Shown here: positions 43,256 to 53,412 of the stretch, piece by piece
Numbering within the stretch: the stretch's first letter is position 1
Layout of the letters: each line of letters begins with the position of its first letter
Assembly (NCBI RefSeq): GCF_020509005.1
Contig: NC_063014.1
Location: forward strand, 3,410,001 to 3,474,000
Reading direction: 5' to 3'
From: Fulvia fulva
Taxonomy: Eukaryota; Ascomycota; Dothideomycetes; Mycosphaerellales; Mycosphaerellaceae
Length of the DNA stretch: 64,000 nucleotides
Made by a program: the position numbers and the translations under genes
Notes under the pieces: model-generated
Seen by the model: only the letters and a program-made list of their open reading frames with translations
Told to the model about the DNA's origin: nothing
Databases searched by the model: none

Positions 43256-45428
43256 ATGGACAATGAAGAGAGCTCAACAGATGGTGATATCAAGTTGATG
43301 CCGGCTCTGGCCAAAGGCACTGTCGATCCGGAAACATCAATTTCTTACGCATATCGACCTCTGAACAACAGGGAAGTCAGACTCCCCAAGCTCGTGCCTG
43401 TCGAGACTCCGCCGCCTGCTCCTATTGAGATCAATGAAGCTGGTGGCAGGCCATACGTCCCGAATGCACGCCAAAGGGTGGCAGCGTATGCACGGCATCT
43501 GGGTAGCAAGAAGCTGTTTCATCGCCTTCAGCTAATCCATGTCAACCTGGACCATGCTCCTCCTTATGACCCAATATCGTACACTTGAGCCAACTCCGCC
43601 AGGCCGCATACGCTACTGCTGAACATTGATTCGTCGTTGATGATCGCGAAGACCCTAGCCACCTGCATCCCGCACTTTTTGAAAACTTCGAAAACGAAAC
43701 AATTGTGTATAGATCAGGTAGGCAGCATGGCACGTTGAGACAGGTGATCCTAGACGCCGTAGCGCTAGGTCACTCCCTGGCCATTAGCTGACGCATTCCC
43801 AGCTGTGCATCAGTCAGGAAGATAACGACGAGAAGGGCCATCAAGTGGCCATGATGGGCGCGACATCTATCGTAAAGGAGAGCAGACGTTGGTCTGGCTG
43901 GGGGAGAGAGACGAATACTCGGATTTACTACTGCAAGAGCTGAAGGTTCGAGGCCTGCATGATAGACCCGGCGACGGGTTCTTTTGGAGCATTACTTCAG
44001 ACTCCACGAGGCGCTATCTGACGTCCCTAGAGAGAGACTTGCGTCTTAGCTATTGTCAGCACGACCCATTGAAGCGCCATTCCCTGAAAATGCCAGTCTT
44101 CCGAGGGCCTGGCGCTCCCGCGGGACAAAGGGAGGAAGTCATTGTTTGTCGAGACTGCATCTTTCCTCATGTGGAGAAGCTGAAATCTGCCACATTGGAA
44201 TTCTTCACACGGCCATGGGCAAGGGCTTGATTCAGGGTTTACCAAGCTACAGTTGACGTGTGTCTGCCAGTTTTCGCGAGCGTGGGTAACCCAAGAGGCC
44301 GTCCTCAGCAAATGGAACGTCTTCATGACGTCGGAGCAAAGACTTTCAACCAAGGACCTTGAAGAGATTCCAAACATACTGCTAGATTTGCAGCTTCAAG
44401 ACGACTATGACAGGGTGATTGTCTCTCCAGGTTACCGCGCACTGCACCAGATCGTCAGCATGCGACAAGACACGCCAGGAACCCAACGATCGGAGTATAA
44501 ATTCGTAGGCGATCTTCTGAATCACTTCAGAGAGACAGGGATCCAGGCTACGAATCCTAGGGACTATGTGTATTCCATTCTCGGCATATACCCTCGGGCG
44601 GGACAGCTCTTCACACCCGACTACAGCCTATCAGTCCGCGACCTCTTCATTGACGTGGCCAGGAAATTGCTTGATGAATCGGGTGGGCTTAATCTCCTCA
44701 CTCAATGCGACAATGTCGGTCGTGACTTCAAGCATATCTTCCCTTCCTGGGTGCCGGACTGGGCGACCAAACCACGCGCTAAAGACCTAAAGCCAAATGT
44801 CGTCTTAGGCGTTCACAGAGCGATCAAATCGAACTACGCCCTCGACCCTTTTTCTCCACGTCTCACCGTTCACGGGAAGCCTCTTGGCACAGTCCGCTGG
44901 ATCCACGACTATGATCTTGACAAAAACTTTGGCCACTTCACATATGATCAATTCAAGCAACATGACCACAGCATGCTCTCGGCTCTCGATCGTATCGCTT
45001 CCGCCCTCTCCATGCATCGCCCTCGCACCGCCCCACAAATGACGAAGGGCGCCATGCTCTGGGAACTTGATCTCGCGGTCGGCAGCCTCCACAAACGCAA
45101 CGACGGCAGTGAGGATATTCATTGGCAGAACGACGGTCGCAAGCCTGCGACCAGTTTACTCATCATTTGTAGCAAAGCGACCGGGAGGAGGTTCTGCATT
45201 GGTGATGGAAACATCGTTGGGCTGGTACCGCAGAATTCTATATCGGGTGATGAGGTTTGGCTTCTGCATGGGTCGTGTCACCAGTATGTGTTGAGGATGG
45301 TTGATGAGGGAGAGTACTTGCTTGTGGGGACTTGCATTTGGGATTGGCGTGGGCTGCACACTCAGCACGGTGTTCGAGGTTGGGCAAAGTATGATGAGAA
45401 CGAGGTTCGGAAGGTTGTGCTGGTGTAG
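43256..45428 (+). pseudogene. HET-domain (heterokaryon incompatibility) gene, broken
   Basis: Exons 43256-43717, 43803-44218 and 44271-45428 restore a HET-domain layout: a conserved SYT-Trp box, LCIDQLCISQEDNDEKGHQ, RDIYRKGEQTLVWLGE, FFTRPW/FSRAWVTQE, and a C-terminal half ending GTCIWDWRGL...VVLV. Two lesions break it. The Trp codon of the SYTW box is TGA (43,586-43,588), and one base is missing at about 43,857-43,860 before RDIYR. The intron at 44,219-44,270 has a GC-AG boundary; the only nearby GT leaves a stop in frame. HET proteins trigger cell death when incompatible strains fuse, and allele loss by such lesions is common. Without the two lesions it would encode about 680 residues. Sequencing error is the alternative, though two independent lesions make decay likelier. 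Confidence 0.85.
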
Positions 45429-45946
45429 AGCTATCCTCGGAGGCTCAGAGGCTCAGGCACCTCCAGCGAACACGACTGACCGCCGTTTACACTCTTAAAC
45501 CCATCGAGCGGAGCTGAGGGTGTGCCTGAGACACATAAACACCACAATCTGGGCGCTCTGGATCCATCGCAGATGTTGAAAAGGTTTCAAAGTCGGTTAT
45601 TGGGAGGTAGCGACCACGCCCGCATTTGTACGAGCACTAATGTCGCACAGTTGAGGGTGTGGCGGGTGTTATACGTGCATATGCACACCCCACTTCGCTC
45701 CCCTCCGGTGTAACGAAATCGGGATGAAGCATAATTGCCATTTACAGTTTTGAGGTGGCCGATCATGCGTAAGTACGAATCTTGACCGTAGCGAACCAGT
45801 AGCCAACGTCGAAGCGGCAGCCAAGCGGCATTTTCGATCGTATTGCTGCCACCGCCTTGGACGTCCAACAAAGCAACACTTCAGCTGGTCACCTGCTCTT
45901 ACATATGATCAGCTCTTCCTCTAGGCACTATATACAGCACCATATT
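45429..45946. other. Intergenic region
   Basis: About 520 bp between the HET pseudogene and the CGS-like gene, both on the plus strand. It should hold the CGS-like promoter. No repeat or ORF with family features. Confidence 0.5.
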
Positions 45947-47659
45947 ATGGCTCCCTCGGTCGGCGAGTCGATCCCGCCCGGAGATATACATGTACGATAT
46001 GATTTCAACGTGGCCCCACGCACCGCTAATCGCATGGAAACAGGCTGTCAGTGTATCATTTCCCGAGTGGCAGCATATGGTGCGCTGGGGTCAGCGTGAT
46101 GAAGAGTTGATTTCGAAGATGAAGGCGGGCTATCCGAGGTTCTTCATTCCGCTGATCGTACGCAAGCTGGCTGCCAGAATCGTTGAGCGAACGAAGCATT
46201 GCAAAGATGGGTCGCAGGCATTGCTCTTTCCTTGTGCCATCATGGCAAAGGCCTGTCAGCGGTTCTTCGCTTCCAAAGGTCAGCATGATGAGTTCATCGT
46301 GTTGGCAGTTGCCCTGGACGGAGAAGTACAGCACCTAGACACTGGAGTGGCACAGCCCTACAGTGTGCACGATGCCATATATGCGGTGACATATCCTGAT
46401 CACCATGCTGCGACTGCGAAGGCTTTTTGGCAGCATACCGGACTTGGTATATCGACTCGGTGTGCGCACTTCTGGATGGACACTCTTTCAGGCGTTGGTC
46501 TCAAATCCGGTTCGGAGCACAGTACTGCTCAGGTCCTGCCACATGCCGAAGCCGATGATGCAAAGCAAGAGATACGTGCGCGACTCGCCGAACACAATTC
46601 CTGCACCGAGTTGAATATCGGTCCCCAAGACGTGGTCCTGTATCATACGGGAATGGCTGCGATATACCACAGTGGACGGCTTGTGCAAAGTCGGGCGAAG
46701 CAGAGTGGCCACCCCAAAGTCGTTGTGTTCGGGTGAGGCGACTCTCGTGATTCAGTTATATATTCCACGGATGCTAATTACGTTCTTGCCACAGTTTCTT
46801 GTATGTGGACATGACGAAAGTGCTCCAGATCATCCTCGGGCTCTCAGTAAAGCTCTACGGTCATGCTTCGGACTCAGATCTTGATGAGCTAGAAGAAAGT
46901 CTGAGGTCCGGCACGCCAATCGATGCACTCTATCTGGAGTTTCCTGGCAACCCCCTCCTGCAATCTCCGGACCTTCGTCGGATCTGGGCTCTATCGCGAG
47001 AGTTCGATTTCCTGGTAATCTTGGACGATACAGTGGCTACTTCCATCAACTTAAATCTCATATCCTGTTGTGACATGGCTTGTACCAGCTTGACAAAGAT
47101 GTTCAGTGGTGCCTGCAACGTCATGGGAGGCAGTATCACCCTTAACCCACAATCGAGAAACTATCCGATGGTACGAGAAGCGTTGAAGGCAAGCTATATC
47201 GACACAATCTTTCCTACCGATGCCTTAGTCATGCTCAATAACAGCTCAGACTTTCGATACAGAGTCTTGACCGCCAATCGCAACGCGGAGCACATACACT
47301 CGATATTACGTCGACATCCACAAGTTGCTGAAGTCTTCTATCCGAAGCAGAGTACGTCCCAGCGCTATTACGACGAGTTCAAGCGCGAAGAAGGGGGTTA
47401 TGGATATTTGCTCTCTGTTCGGTTCAAGGCACCTCACGTGGCCGAAGTCTTTTACAATGCTCTTGACGTTGCGAAAGGCCCGAGTCTTGGCACGAACTTC
47501 ACACTCTGCTGTGCTTATACGTGGCTCGCACATCCTACCGAGCTGGACTATGTCAGACAGTATGGGATCGTTGAAGACTTATTCAGAGTCAGCATAGGGA
47601 TTGAGGGTATCGAATGGCTCGAGCGCATATTCTGTTATGCCCTGGCTGCTTGCTCGTAG
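45947..47659 (+). CDS. Cystathionine gamma-synthase-like PLP enzyme (Cys/Met metabolism family)
   Basis: Three exons: 45947-45991, 46044-46732 and 46795-47659, about 532 residues. Exon 1 gives GESIPPGDIH, which continues into AVSVSFPEWQHMVRWGQRDE, the conserved start of fungal Str2-type enzymes; KAGYPRFFIP follows. The PLP region has VILDDTVATSIN and SLTKMFSGACNVMGGS, in which the Lys should carry the cofactor. Length fits the family. The usual reaction joins cysteine with an activated homoserine ester to cystathionine; relatives in metabolite clusters use other carbon or nitrogen nucleophiles. It is convergent with the UbiA gene (stops 75 bp apart). Whether this copy is the housekeeping enzyme or a cluster paralogue cannot be told from the window. 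No lesions seen. Confidence 0.88.
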
Positions 47660-47733
47660 AGCTTGCTTTAGCAGGGTATGCAACCGCGAGCATGACGCGA
47701 TCCGTAAGCATAACTTCTCCTGCTGTCCCGTCC

Positions 47734-48803
47734 TCACATCTTGATAGATACATGATCGGCGTGATAAGCCAGAGGTAACAGATATAAGCTAGACGCCCAA
47801 AGGCCCCAAAGCGCCCGTACCATCTCATCTGTCCGCTGCCCTAGCTGCAGGATTGTCAAAACGGAGAGGATGCTTCCTACCGCTACCGGCAGTGACCCGA
47901 TACCAGCGAAAGTGGCATGCCGCATAGTTGGGCATAAAAACGACCACATCATAACCATGACTGCCAAAGACCATCTAGCCCAATGCTCACCATACAAAAG
48001 AGGCAGCGTCTCTCGACCTCGCATTGAGTCACCTTCCACATCTGGCATATCCTGGGCATGTACCGTAGTCATGACGATTGCTCCGGTCGTTAAGGTCCAA
48101 GCATATGCCGAAGGCATAAGTTGCGGCGGCCCACCCATCAGGAACCGTAGAGATGACGCTGGCTCCCTTTGCGGGCTGGTGAGTACGGACAGGGCTCCCC
48201 AGCTGAAACACATAATTCCTCCGGCGTTGAAAGCGTTGCGGATCCAGACAGCGTATCTGCTACCCTCACACTTGCATCATTGTACAGCCAGATATGAGCC
48301 AGCAATACCACGCTAGGCTTGAGAGCACCCAGGACTGCACTCGTAAGCAAAGCCACGCAAACCGCCCAGAGAAGCCATGTTCGTGCTTGACCGGGTGTCA
48401 ACCGGCCTGATGGTAATGATCGCCAAGGCTTGTTGACGCGGTCTTCGATGATTGAATGCTCGCTCCTCTGGTTCTCGATGTTTTCCACTAACAGATGGAT
48501 CCAAGTCCACCCGACGACGAACGGTACCCGCCGAGCAACGTCTGCAATGCTCATGGGGCTACTCTGCGTCAGAGGTGCTGCTGACATGGCGCAGGCAATC
48601 GAGAAGAGCGCTTGAGGGAGGACGATCGATTTGAGGTCGCTTCTGGTGAAGAGGTAGAGAGTATGGATATCGTAGAGAATTTGTCCCGGGATTGAGATGA
48701 TTGGGTTGGTAACCTCGCCAGTCGCGGGTTTCACCTTCATCTTCGATGGAACATCTTTCTCCTCTGGTCGAGGGCTCGGTTTGAGCACCAATTGAGTTGC
48801 CAT
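47734..48803 (-). pseudogene. UbiA-family prenyltransferase, one frameshift
   Basis: From ATG 48,803 the frame encodes a multi-pass membrane protein (LYLFTRSDLKSIVLPQALFS, then NQRSEHSIIEDRVNKPWRSL with SGRLTPGQ) up to LYND at 48,276. Homologous sequence continues one frame over (RYAVWIRNAFNAGGIM, 48,258 onward) with the second Asp-rich motif QDMPDVEGDSMRGRETLPL and further membrane helices. The shift lies within 48,274-48,278. No GT-AG intron of reasonable size fits, so a one-base indel or sequencing error is inferred. Without it the length is about 355 residues, normal for the fungal family. UbiA enzymes move prenyl groups onto aromatic or other acceptors, with diphosphate bound by the Asp motifs. 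The frame is open before 48,803 but has no ATG. Confidence 0.8.
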
Positions 48804-49654
48804 GCTTGCAAGACCGCCAAGAATGCCTCTGCTGGAGACCGAGGAGCACCTTCTGAACACCCCAAAGTTCAACGCCTGGGCAGGTGATATGGTCAATTTT
48901 GGATGACGAGGTTGGGCTAGAACAACATCCACCTCGACATGCTAATGATGCATATCAGCTGTCAAACCTGCATGAGCCGAGTGGTAACAGACGCCGATGA
49001 TGCCCGATTTGCTCTCCTTTCCGTAGCCTTGTCGAGGCGGCTTCTGCACATCTCGTGGAATTGCCAAAATCAGAAGCTCTTCGAAGCTCTGCGACAGTAG
49101 CGGCTGTGAGCTTGCACGGAGCTCTTGCTGATCTCTGCTTCACTTAGTAATCTTGCGAAGCCCACATATGGAATAGCGTCCTCAACATGGACTATACAGA
49201 GGCAAGAAGGATTGAGCACTTTGGAAGCCCCACTCATTTATGCAGCTATGACAGCTACTGGCCTTCGACACTGCAGACACATCTGCTAATGGGGCAATCC
49301 TCAGCGGGCATTGGCAAGTCGACCTGCACACGGCATCAAGTCTCATGCAGTGTAATATACGTTCTTCATGACACGTCAAGCTGTATATGAGGCATTAGAG
49401 AGCTTCGAGCCTTTTTCAGAAAGTGCATAGTTGCCTGTATGGGACTTCACACCCATTAAGTTGACGACCACGCCAAGAGCTACATGTGAACTCAAGCTTG
49501 CGGGTCTGGGAAACGGAGATACATGCGCCGATCAACGAGCGAAAGACCTGTGAAACATATATAACAAGCATAGAGTCTTCAATAATACATCGCCATCAGC
49601 AGCGTCGCTCTCAATCCCGGCACAAGCCGACATTCCTGCCAATCGCCAAATAAC
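48804..49654. promoter_or_regulatory. Divergent intergenic region, UbiA / methyltransferase
   Basis: About 850 bp between divergent starts, room for a shared promoter. Nothing else recognisable; short ORFs (for example 49,187-49,390) look random. Confidence 0.45.
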
Positions 49655-50846
49655 ATGGCTGCAATCCCTCCCGGTCGACACCACTTAGAGCATGTCATTG
49701 AAAGTCATGACTTAGTACGTTGATACTGAATGGCATTCTCTATGCTCTGATAACTTACACAGTCTGACAGATCTCGCCAAGCGACCACACCCTGGACTTG
49801 GACGCCCTCAAAGACAAAGCGTCCTCGCTCAAGGCCTCAATCCACTCCACCATACATGGCCATGACTACCATGAAGGCCGCCGATTCCACGGACACAAGA
49901 AGGGGTCTTAACTCCTCCCTAACGACGCCGAGGAATGTGATCGCCTGAACGAGCATCACGAAGTCTACAAGCATCATCTCAAGGGGGCGCTCTATCTGGC
50001 ACCACTCGGCTCGAACGTGAAGCGTGTGCTAGACTTCGGTTGTGGAACAGGTATCTGGGACATTGAGCTCGCAAAGCAGAACCCTGACTCGAAAGTCATC
50101 GGGATGGATCCCTCCCCGATGTGGCATGGGACACTGCCAGCCAACAGCGATTTGTTTGTGCAGGATGCTGAAGCTGATTGGGAGTTCAAGTCGGAGGAGG
50201 CTCTTGATTTTGTTCATGGTCGTGCCAGTAAGTGTTGATCTCAATCTACCTGAATGTGCGTACTGACAGTCGATTACAGTGGGAGCGAGTATCGCCGACT
50301 GGCCCGGCCTCTACAAAGACACCATGAAGCACCTGAAGCCAGGAGGCTGGGCCGAGGTGCAAGAATACGATGCGTGGATCTATTCCGACACGGACCCCAA
50401 GATGGAACAGGCTCCCAACATCGACCAATTGCAGCAGCTTTGCGATGAGGCATCCAAGAAGCATGGCAAGCACTTCAACAACTCAGAGTTTCAGAAGCAG
50501 TGGATGATAGATGCCGGGTTCACAAATGTGCAGGAAGTTGTGTTCAAGGTGAGTGAGCTGTGCAATTCGTCGGTCCCTACTTCATACCGTTCACTGACCT
50601 ATGTTGAAGACTCCCATCGGCAGCTGGGCGAAGGACCCTGAGCTGAAGGAAGTCGGCAAGAAGGAACGCAAGAATTTGATCGCATGCGTGGAGTCGTTCG
50701 CCTTGGCTCCTCTTACTAGGATCATGGGTTGGTCGGCCACGGATGCACACTCGCTGACAGCGAAGATCAGGAACGAGTTCCGTGATCCGAACTTGCGGAT
50801 GACTTCTGTGTATCGCTATGTCTATGGGCAGAAGCCGAGTGAATAA
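49655..50846 (+). pseudogene. LaeA-like SAM-dependent methyltransferase with internal TAA
   Basis: Exons 49655-49714, 49771-50227, 50280-50548 and 50610-50846 fit, about 340 codons. The N-terminal block YHEGRRFHGHKKGS is followed by TAA (49,909-49,911) where the family has Tyr, then LLPNDAEECDRLNEHH. The SAM site LDFGCGTGIWDIELA, IGMDPSP, HLKPGGWAEVQEYD and the C-terminal region are intact. All introns have GT-AG ends. LaeA-like proteins methylate small molecules or regulate metabolite genes. No intron can remove the TAA without losing conserved residues. A shorter product could start within the post-stop frame, but it would miss the N-terminal block. Single-base change or sequencing error are both possible. 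Confidence 0.8.
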
Positions 50847-51891
50847 ACTCGACGAAGGTTGCTCTGGTGCATGGAGCCAGTTGCAGAGGCAACTGAGGCG
50901 GAGGAGAGTGCCCAGATCAAGGAGTAGGAGGTACGCATCGTTGTTAGAGGGCAGTTTCGCACAGGGTGGATGTTGCTCTGGGCTGTGTTACTGCCCCTAT
51001 GTCCGGCCCTGGGGCATCTCTAAGTAGACAGACACCGTCTGCAATCGCCATCGATTTTCCCGTGTGATGACCGGAGACTCAACCCGACATTTCAATATTG
51101 TTAAGCGCCCGTAGCGATAACTACAATTATGACGAGATCAAGATGTGGCGGTGAGATGTAGCGGTGCTGTAGCTGCTCGCCCATATAGGGTCGAGAGAGA
51201 ATTTAGAGCGCACGCTCTTATTAGTCAAAAGGAATCTAGAACTTCGTGATTAGCTACGTATAAACCCGCTAGCGGACTTAGACCCTTTCTCGGCGAAGAA
51301 CTTCAAAATCTATATGCAGCGACCTTACACTTAATACGATAGCACGGGCAGCGATATTATAGCTTCGAAACAGAGCTAGCTAGAAAGAGCGACGTCGAAA
51401 GGCTACGCCGCGAAGTGCACGAAGTATCGGCGATACGGCGCTATCGATACGGCGCTATCGATGCGGGCGCGCACCCTTCGCGCCTCCCCTTGAGACGGTC
51501 ACCGGCTCTCTAGCACTACATTTTCTACATCAAGCGTACTGCTATACACATTGCTGGCATCTCAAAATTGTCCGTGTTGGGTATAGTGCACCGCATCCTT
51601 CGAGGCAAAGCAGATCCTGAGATGGACAATGTGGGTTAACGTTGGGTTCGGGGACGGAGGCCACAGCACACGTGGTGCTGGGTTGCGCGGTGTCAATACT
51701 CCAACCTGCGGATACAGTCATCCTTGGAGCCGTGGCGCGAGTGTTGTTGTCTAAGATGGAATCTGGAAGTCTGCAGTGGGATTATTAAGCGAAGGGCAGC
51801 TTAGAAGGCACCGAGAGTGAGCGTTAGTCGTACCGAAGGGAGCTTACGACCGTAGGTCCACGACGTAGCGAGCGAAGGTGTCTAGAAAGCT
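50847..51891. other. Transition from gene island to repeats
   Basis: Mixed composition with short normal stretches and RIP-like stretches. A 14-bp unit CGATACGGCGCTAT is present twice in tandem at 51,431-51,458. The first copy of a dispersed repeat end lies at 51,108. No gene found. Confidence 0.5.
51108..51225. repeat. Dispersed repeat end, copy 1
   Basis: Begins CCCGTAGCGATAACTACAAT (23 identical bases at 51,108-51,130 and 51,892-51,914). It also shares a second block around GCGCACGCTCTTATTAGT (51,195-51,225) with 52,060-52,092. Only the two blocks are common; the DNA between them differs in length. Confidence 0.7.
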
Positions 51892-52092
51892 CCCGTAGCG
51901 ATAACTACAATTATACGTATACTAAATGTCCTCGCAGTATATAGTAGCCCTCCGTAGGAGCCTAGGGGTCTAGGGTCCCCCTAGCCGCCGGAGGTAGCTA
52001 TTATATACGTAGGTATAGGTAAATCCGCGCCGTAGGCGTACGTATACCTATATAGAGTAGAGAGATTATTTAAAGCGTACGCTCTTATTAGT
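51892..52092. repeat. Dispersed repeat end, copy 2 (RIP-mutated)
   Basis: Second copy of the repeat at 51,108-51,225, with a longer, TA-rich centre. The 52,100-52,275 stretch beyond it is RIP-like and unidentified. Confidence 0.65.
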
Positions 52093-52277
52093 TACTAGAA
52101 TTCAGGAAATTTATAATAAGCTTAGGAGTACCCGCTAGTAGCTTTAGTAGTAGAACTCTATAACTTTATAGTATAAAAGCTATTCTTCGTATATTACTAT
52201 AATATAGGCTCGGGTATATCTAAAATATATCCTATATTATAGCCTAGGGTCGAAAATAGTACTCTATACTTCTAGTA

Positions 52278-52345
52278 ACGTGCTTTACTACCGAGCGGGC
52301 TATACTACCGAGCGGGCTACTTTTACTAAGAACTATACTACTTCT
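52278..52345 (+). repeat. Left terminal inverted repeat of the Fot1/Pogo element
   Basis: Starts ACGTGCTTTACTACCGAGCG and contains the motif CTACCGAGCGGGCTA twice, 17 bp apart. The doubled motif may be the transposase binding site. Confidence 0.88.
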
Positions 52346-53342
52346 ACTTTAATTACGGCGGTATCTTAATACGATAACATCCTATAGAATCGTTACTAGG
52401 AGGACAATTCCTCTTTAGATTCTTCGCTATCTAGCGAGTCTACTTAATAGGTAGGTACGTTATACCCCGACTTACTATATCGCTTATAGCGTCGTAGCCT
52501 TAGTACTAGCTAAATACTATCTAGCGACTCTCTACTTACTTCCTACCTCCTAGTATCCTCTAGAGGTATTAATTGCGACGCCTTATTGAAGGTTAGAGAC
52601 CCTCTAGACTGAATATACTTGCGCTTTTATGCTTTCCGCTATATAAGGGCCTCGTTAGACTTACGTAGCTTACTAATCTCGCTTCGTATAAGAGCTATCT
52701 AATATACTATCTCTCTACTCCCTCTCTATTGCCCTATTAAACGACCTTCCTCTTTCTACTACGCCTTTCTAAACCCGTAACGACGCTCTAAGACGTAATA
52801 ATATCTATTATAAACCCTATCTCGTCGAAGTTATAGGTGTCCTAGTTAAGGATACTATACTTCTCCTTTATATTACGTATAAGTAAGAACTACTTCTCGA
52901 TAACGTCTAGATCTTCTATTAGGGCTCGCTAACGATCGTATCTACGTGTTATACGAACCTTTAGCTCACGATACCGCCTAATAAACCTGTCTATCTAATT
53001 AAGACTAGCGGGCTAAAGACCCTTCTCTTATAGTAATAAATCGGCTATTACTCGTATACTAGCCTTTAATAGCGGGAAACCTCTAAGATCTAGCTCGAGT
53101 ATATACTCAAGTATTACCCTCTCTTCTAGCTCTATAAGCTTCTTCGAATTCGGCTCGTAGTCACCCCGAGGAGGTCGTCTATTTAATCGATACCCTAGTA
53201 TAGTTCGAGACGCGTCGTATACCTTTATAGCAAGTCGATTCGTGATTATCGCGTCGCGTTTCGTGGCCTAGATAGCTAAGGTCAGTTTAGCCTCGTTTAA
53301 AGACAATATACGCTATAATAGTAGTTATATAGCTATATCTAT

Positions 53343-53410
53343 AGAAGTAGTATAGTTCTTAGTAAAAGTGGCCCGCTCGGTAGTATAGCCCGCTCGGTAG
53401 TAAAGCACGT
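53343..53410 (-). repeat. Right terminal inverted repeat of the Fot1/Pogo element
   Basis: Reverse complement of 52,278-52,345 except one C/T difference. Same doubled motif. Confidence 0.88.
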
Positions 53411-53412
53411 TA

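Larger units (their letters stand above)
52278..53410 (-). mobile_element. Internally deleted, RIP-mutated Fot1/Pogo-type DNA transposon
   Basis: 1,133 bp bounded by 68-bp inverted repeats (52,278-52,345 and 53,343-53,410, one mismatch seen) and flanked by TA at 52,276-52,277 and 53,411-53,412, the target of Tc1/mariner elements. Minus-strand translation across stops shows the N-terminal DNA-binding part (RGFPLLKASIRVIADLL) and the catalytic YNFDE(T)GF box with Thr codon changed to ATA near 52,810-52,840. The sequence then jumps to C-terminal-like residues (LRKSNEAL, GSLTFNKASQL). Full Fot1 elements are near 1.9 kb, so most of the DDE domain is deleted. It is non-autonomous and RIP-killed. 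Confidence 0.85.

Noticed and set aside
51110..51890. An LTR pair suggested by the two identical 23-mers.
   Set aside because: Similarity beyond the 23-mers is patchy with unequal spacing, and no PBS, polypurine tract or pol is present between them.
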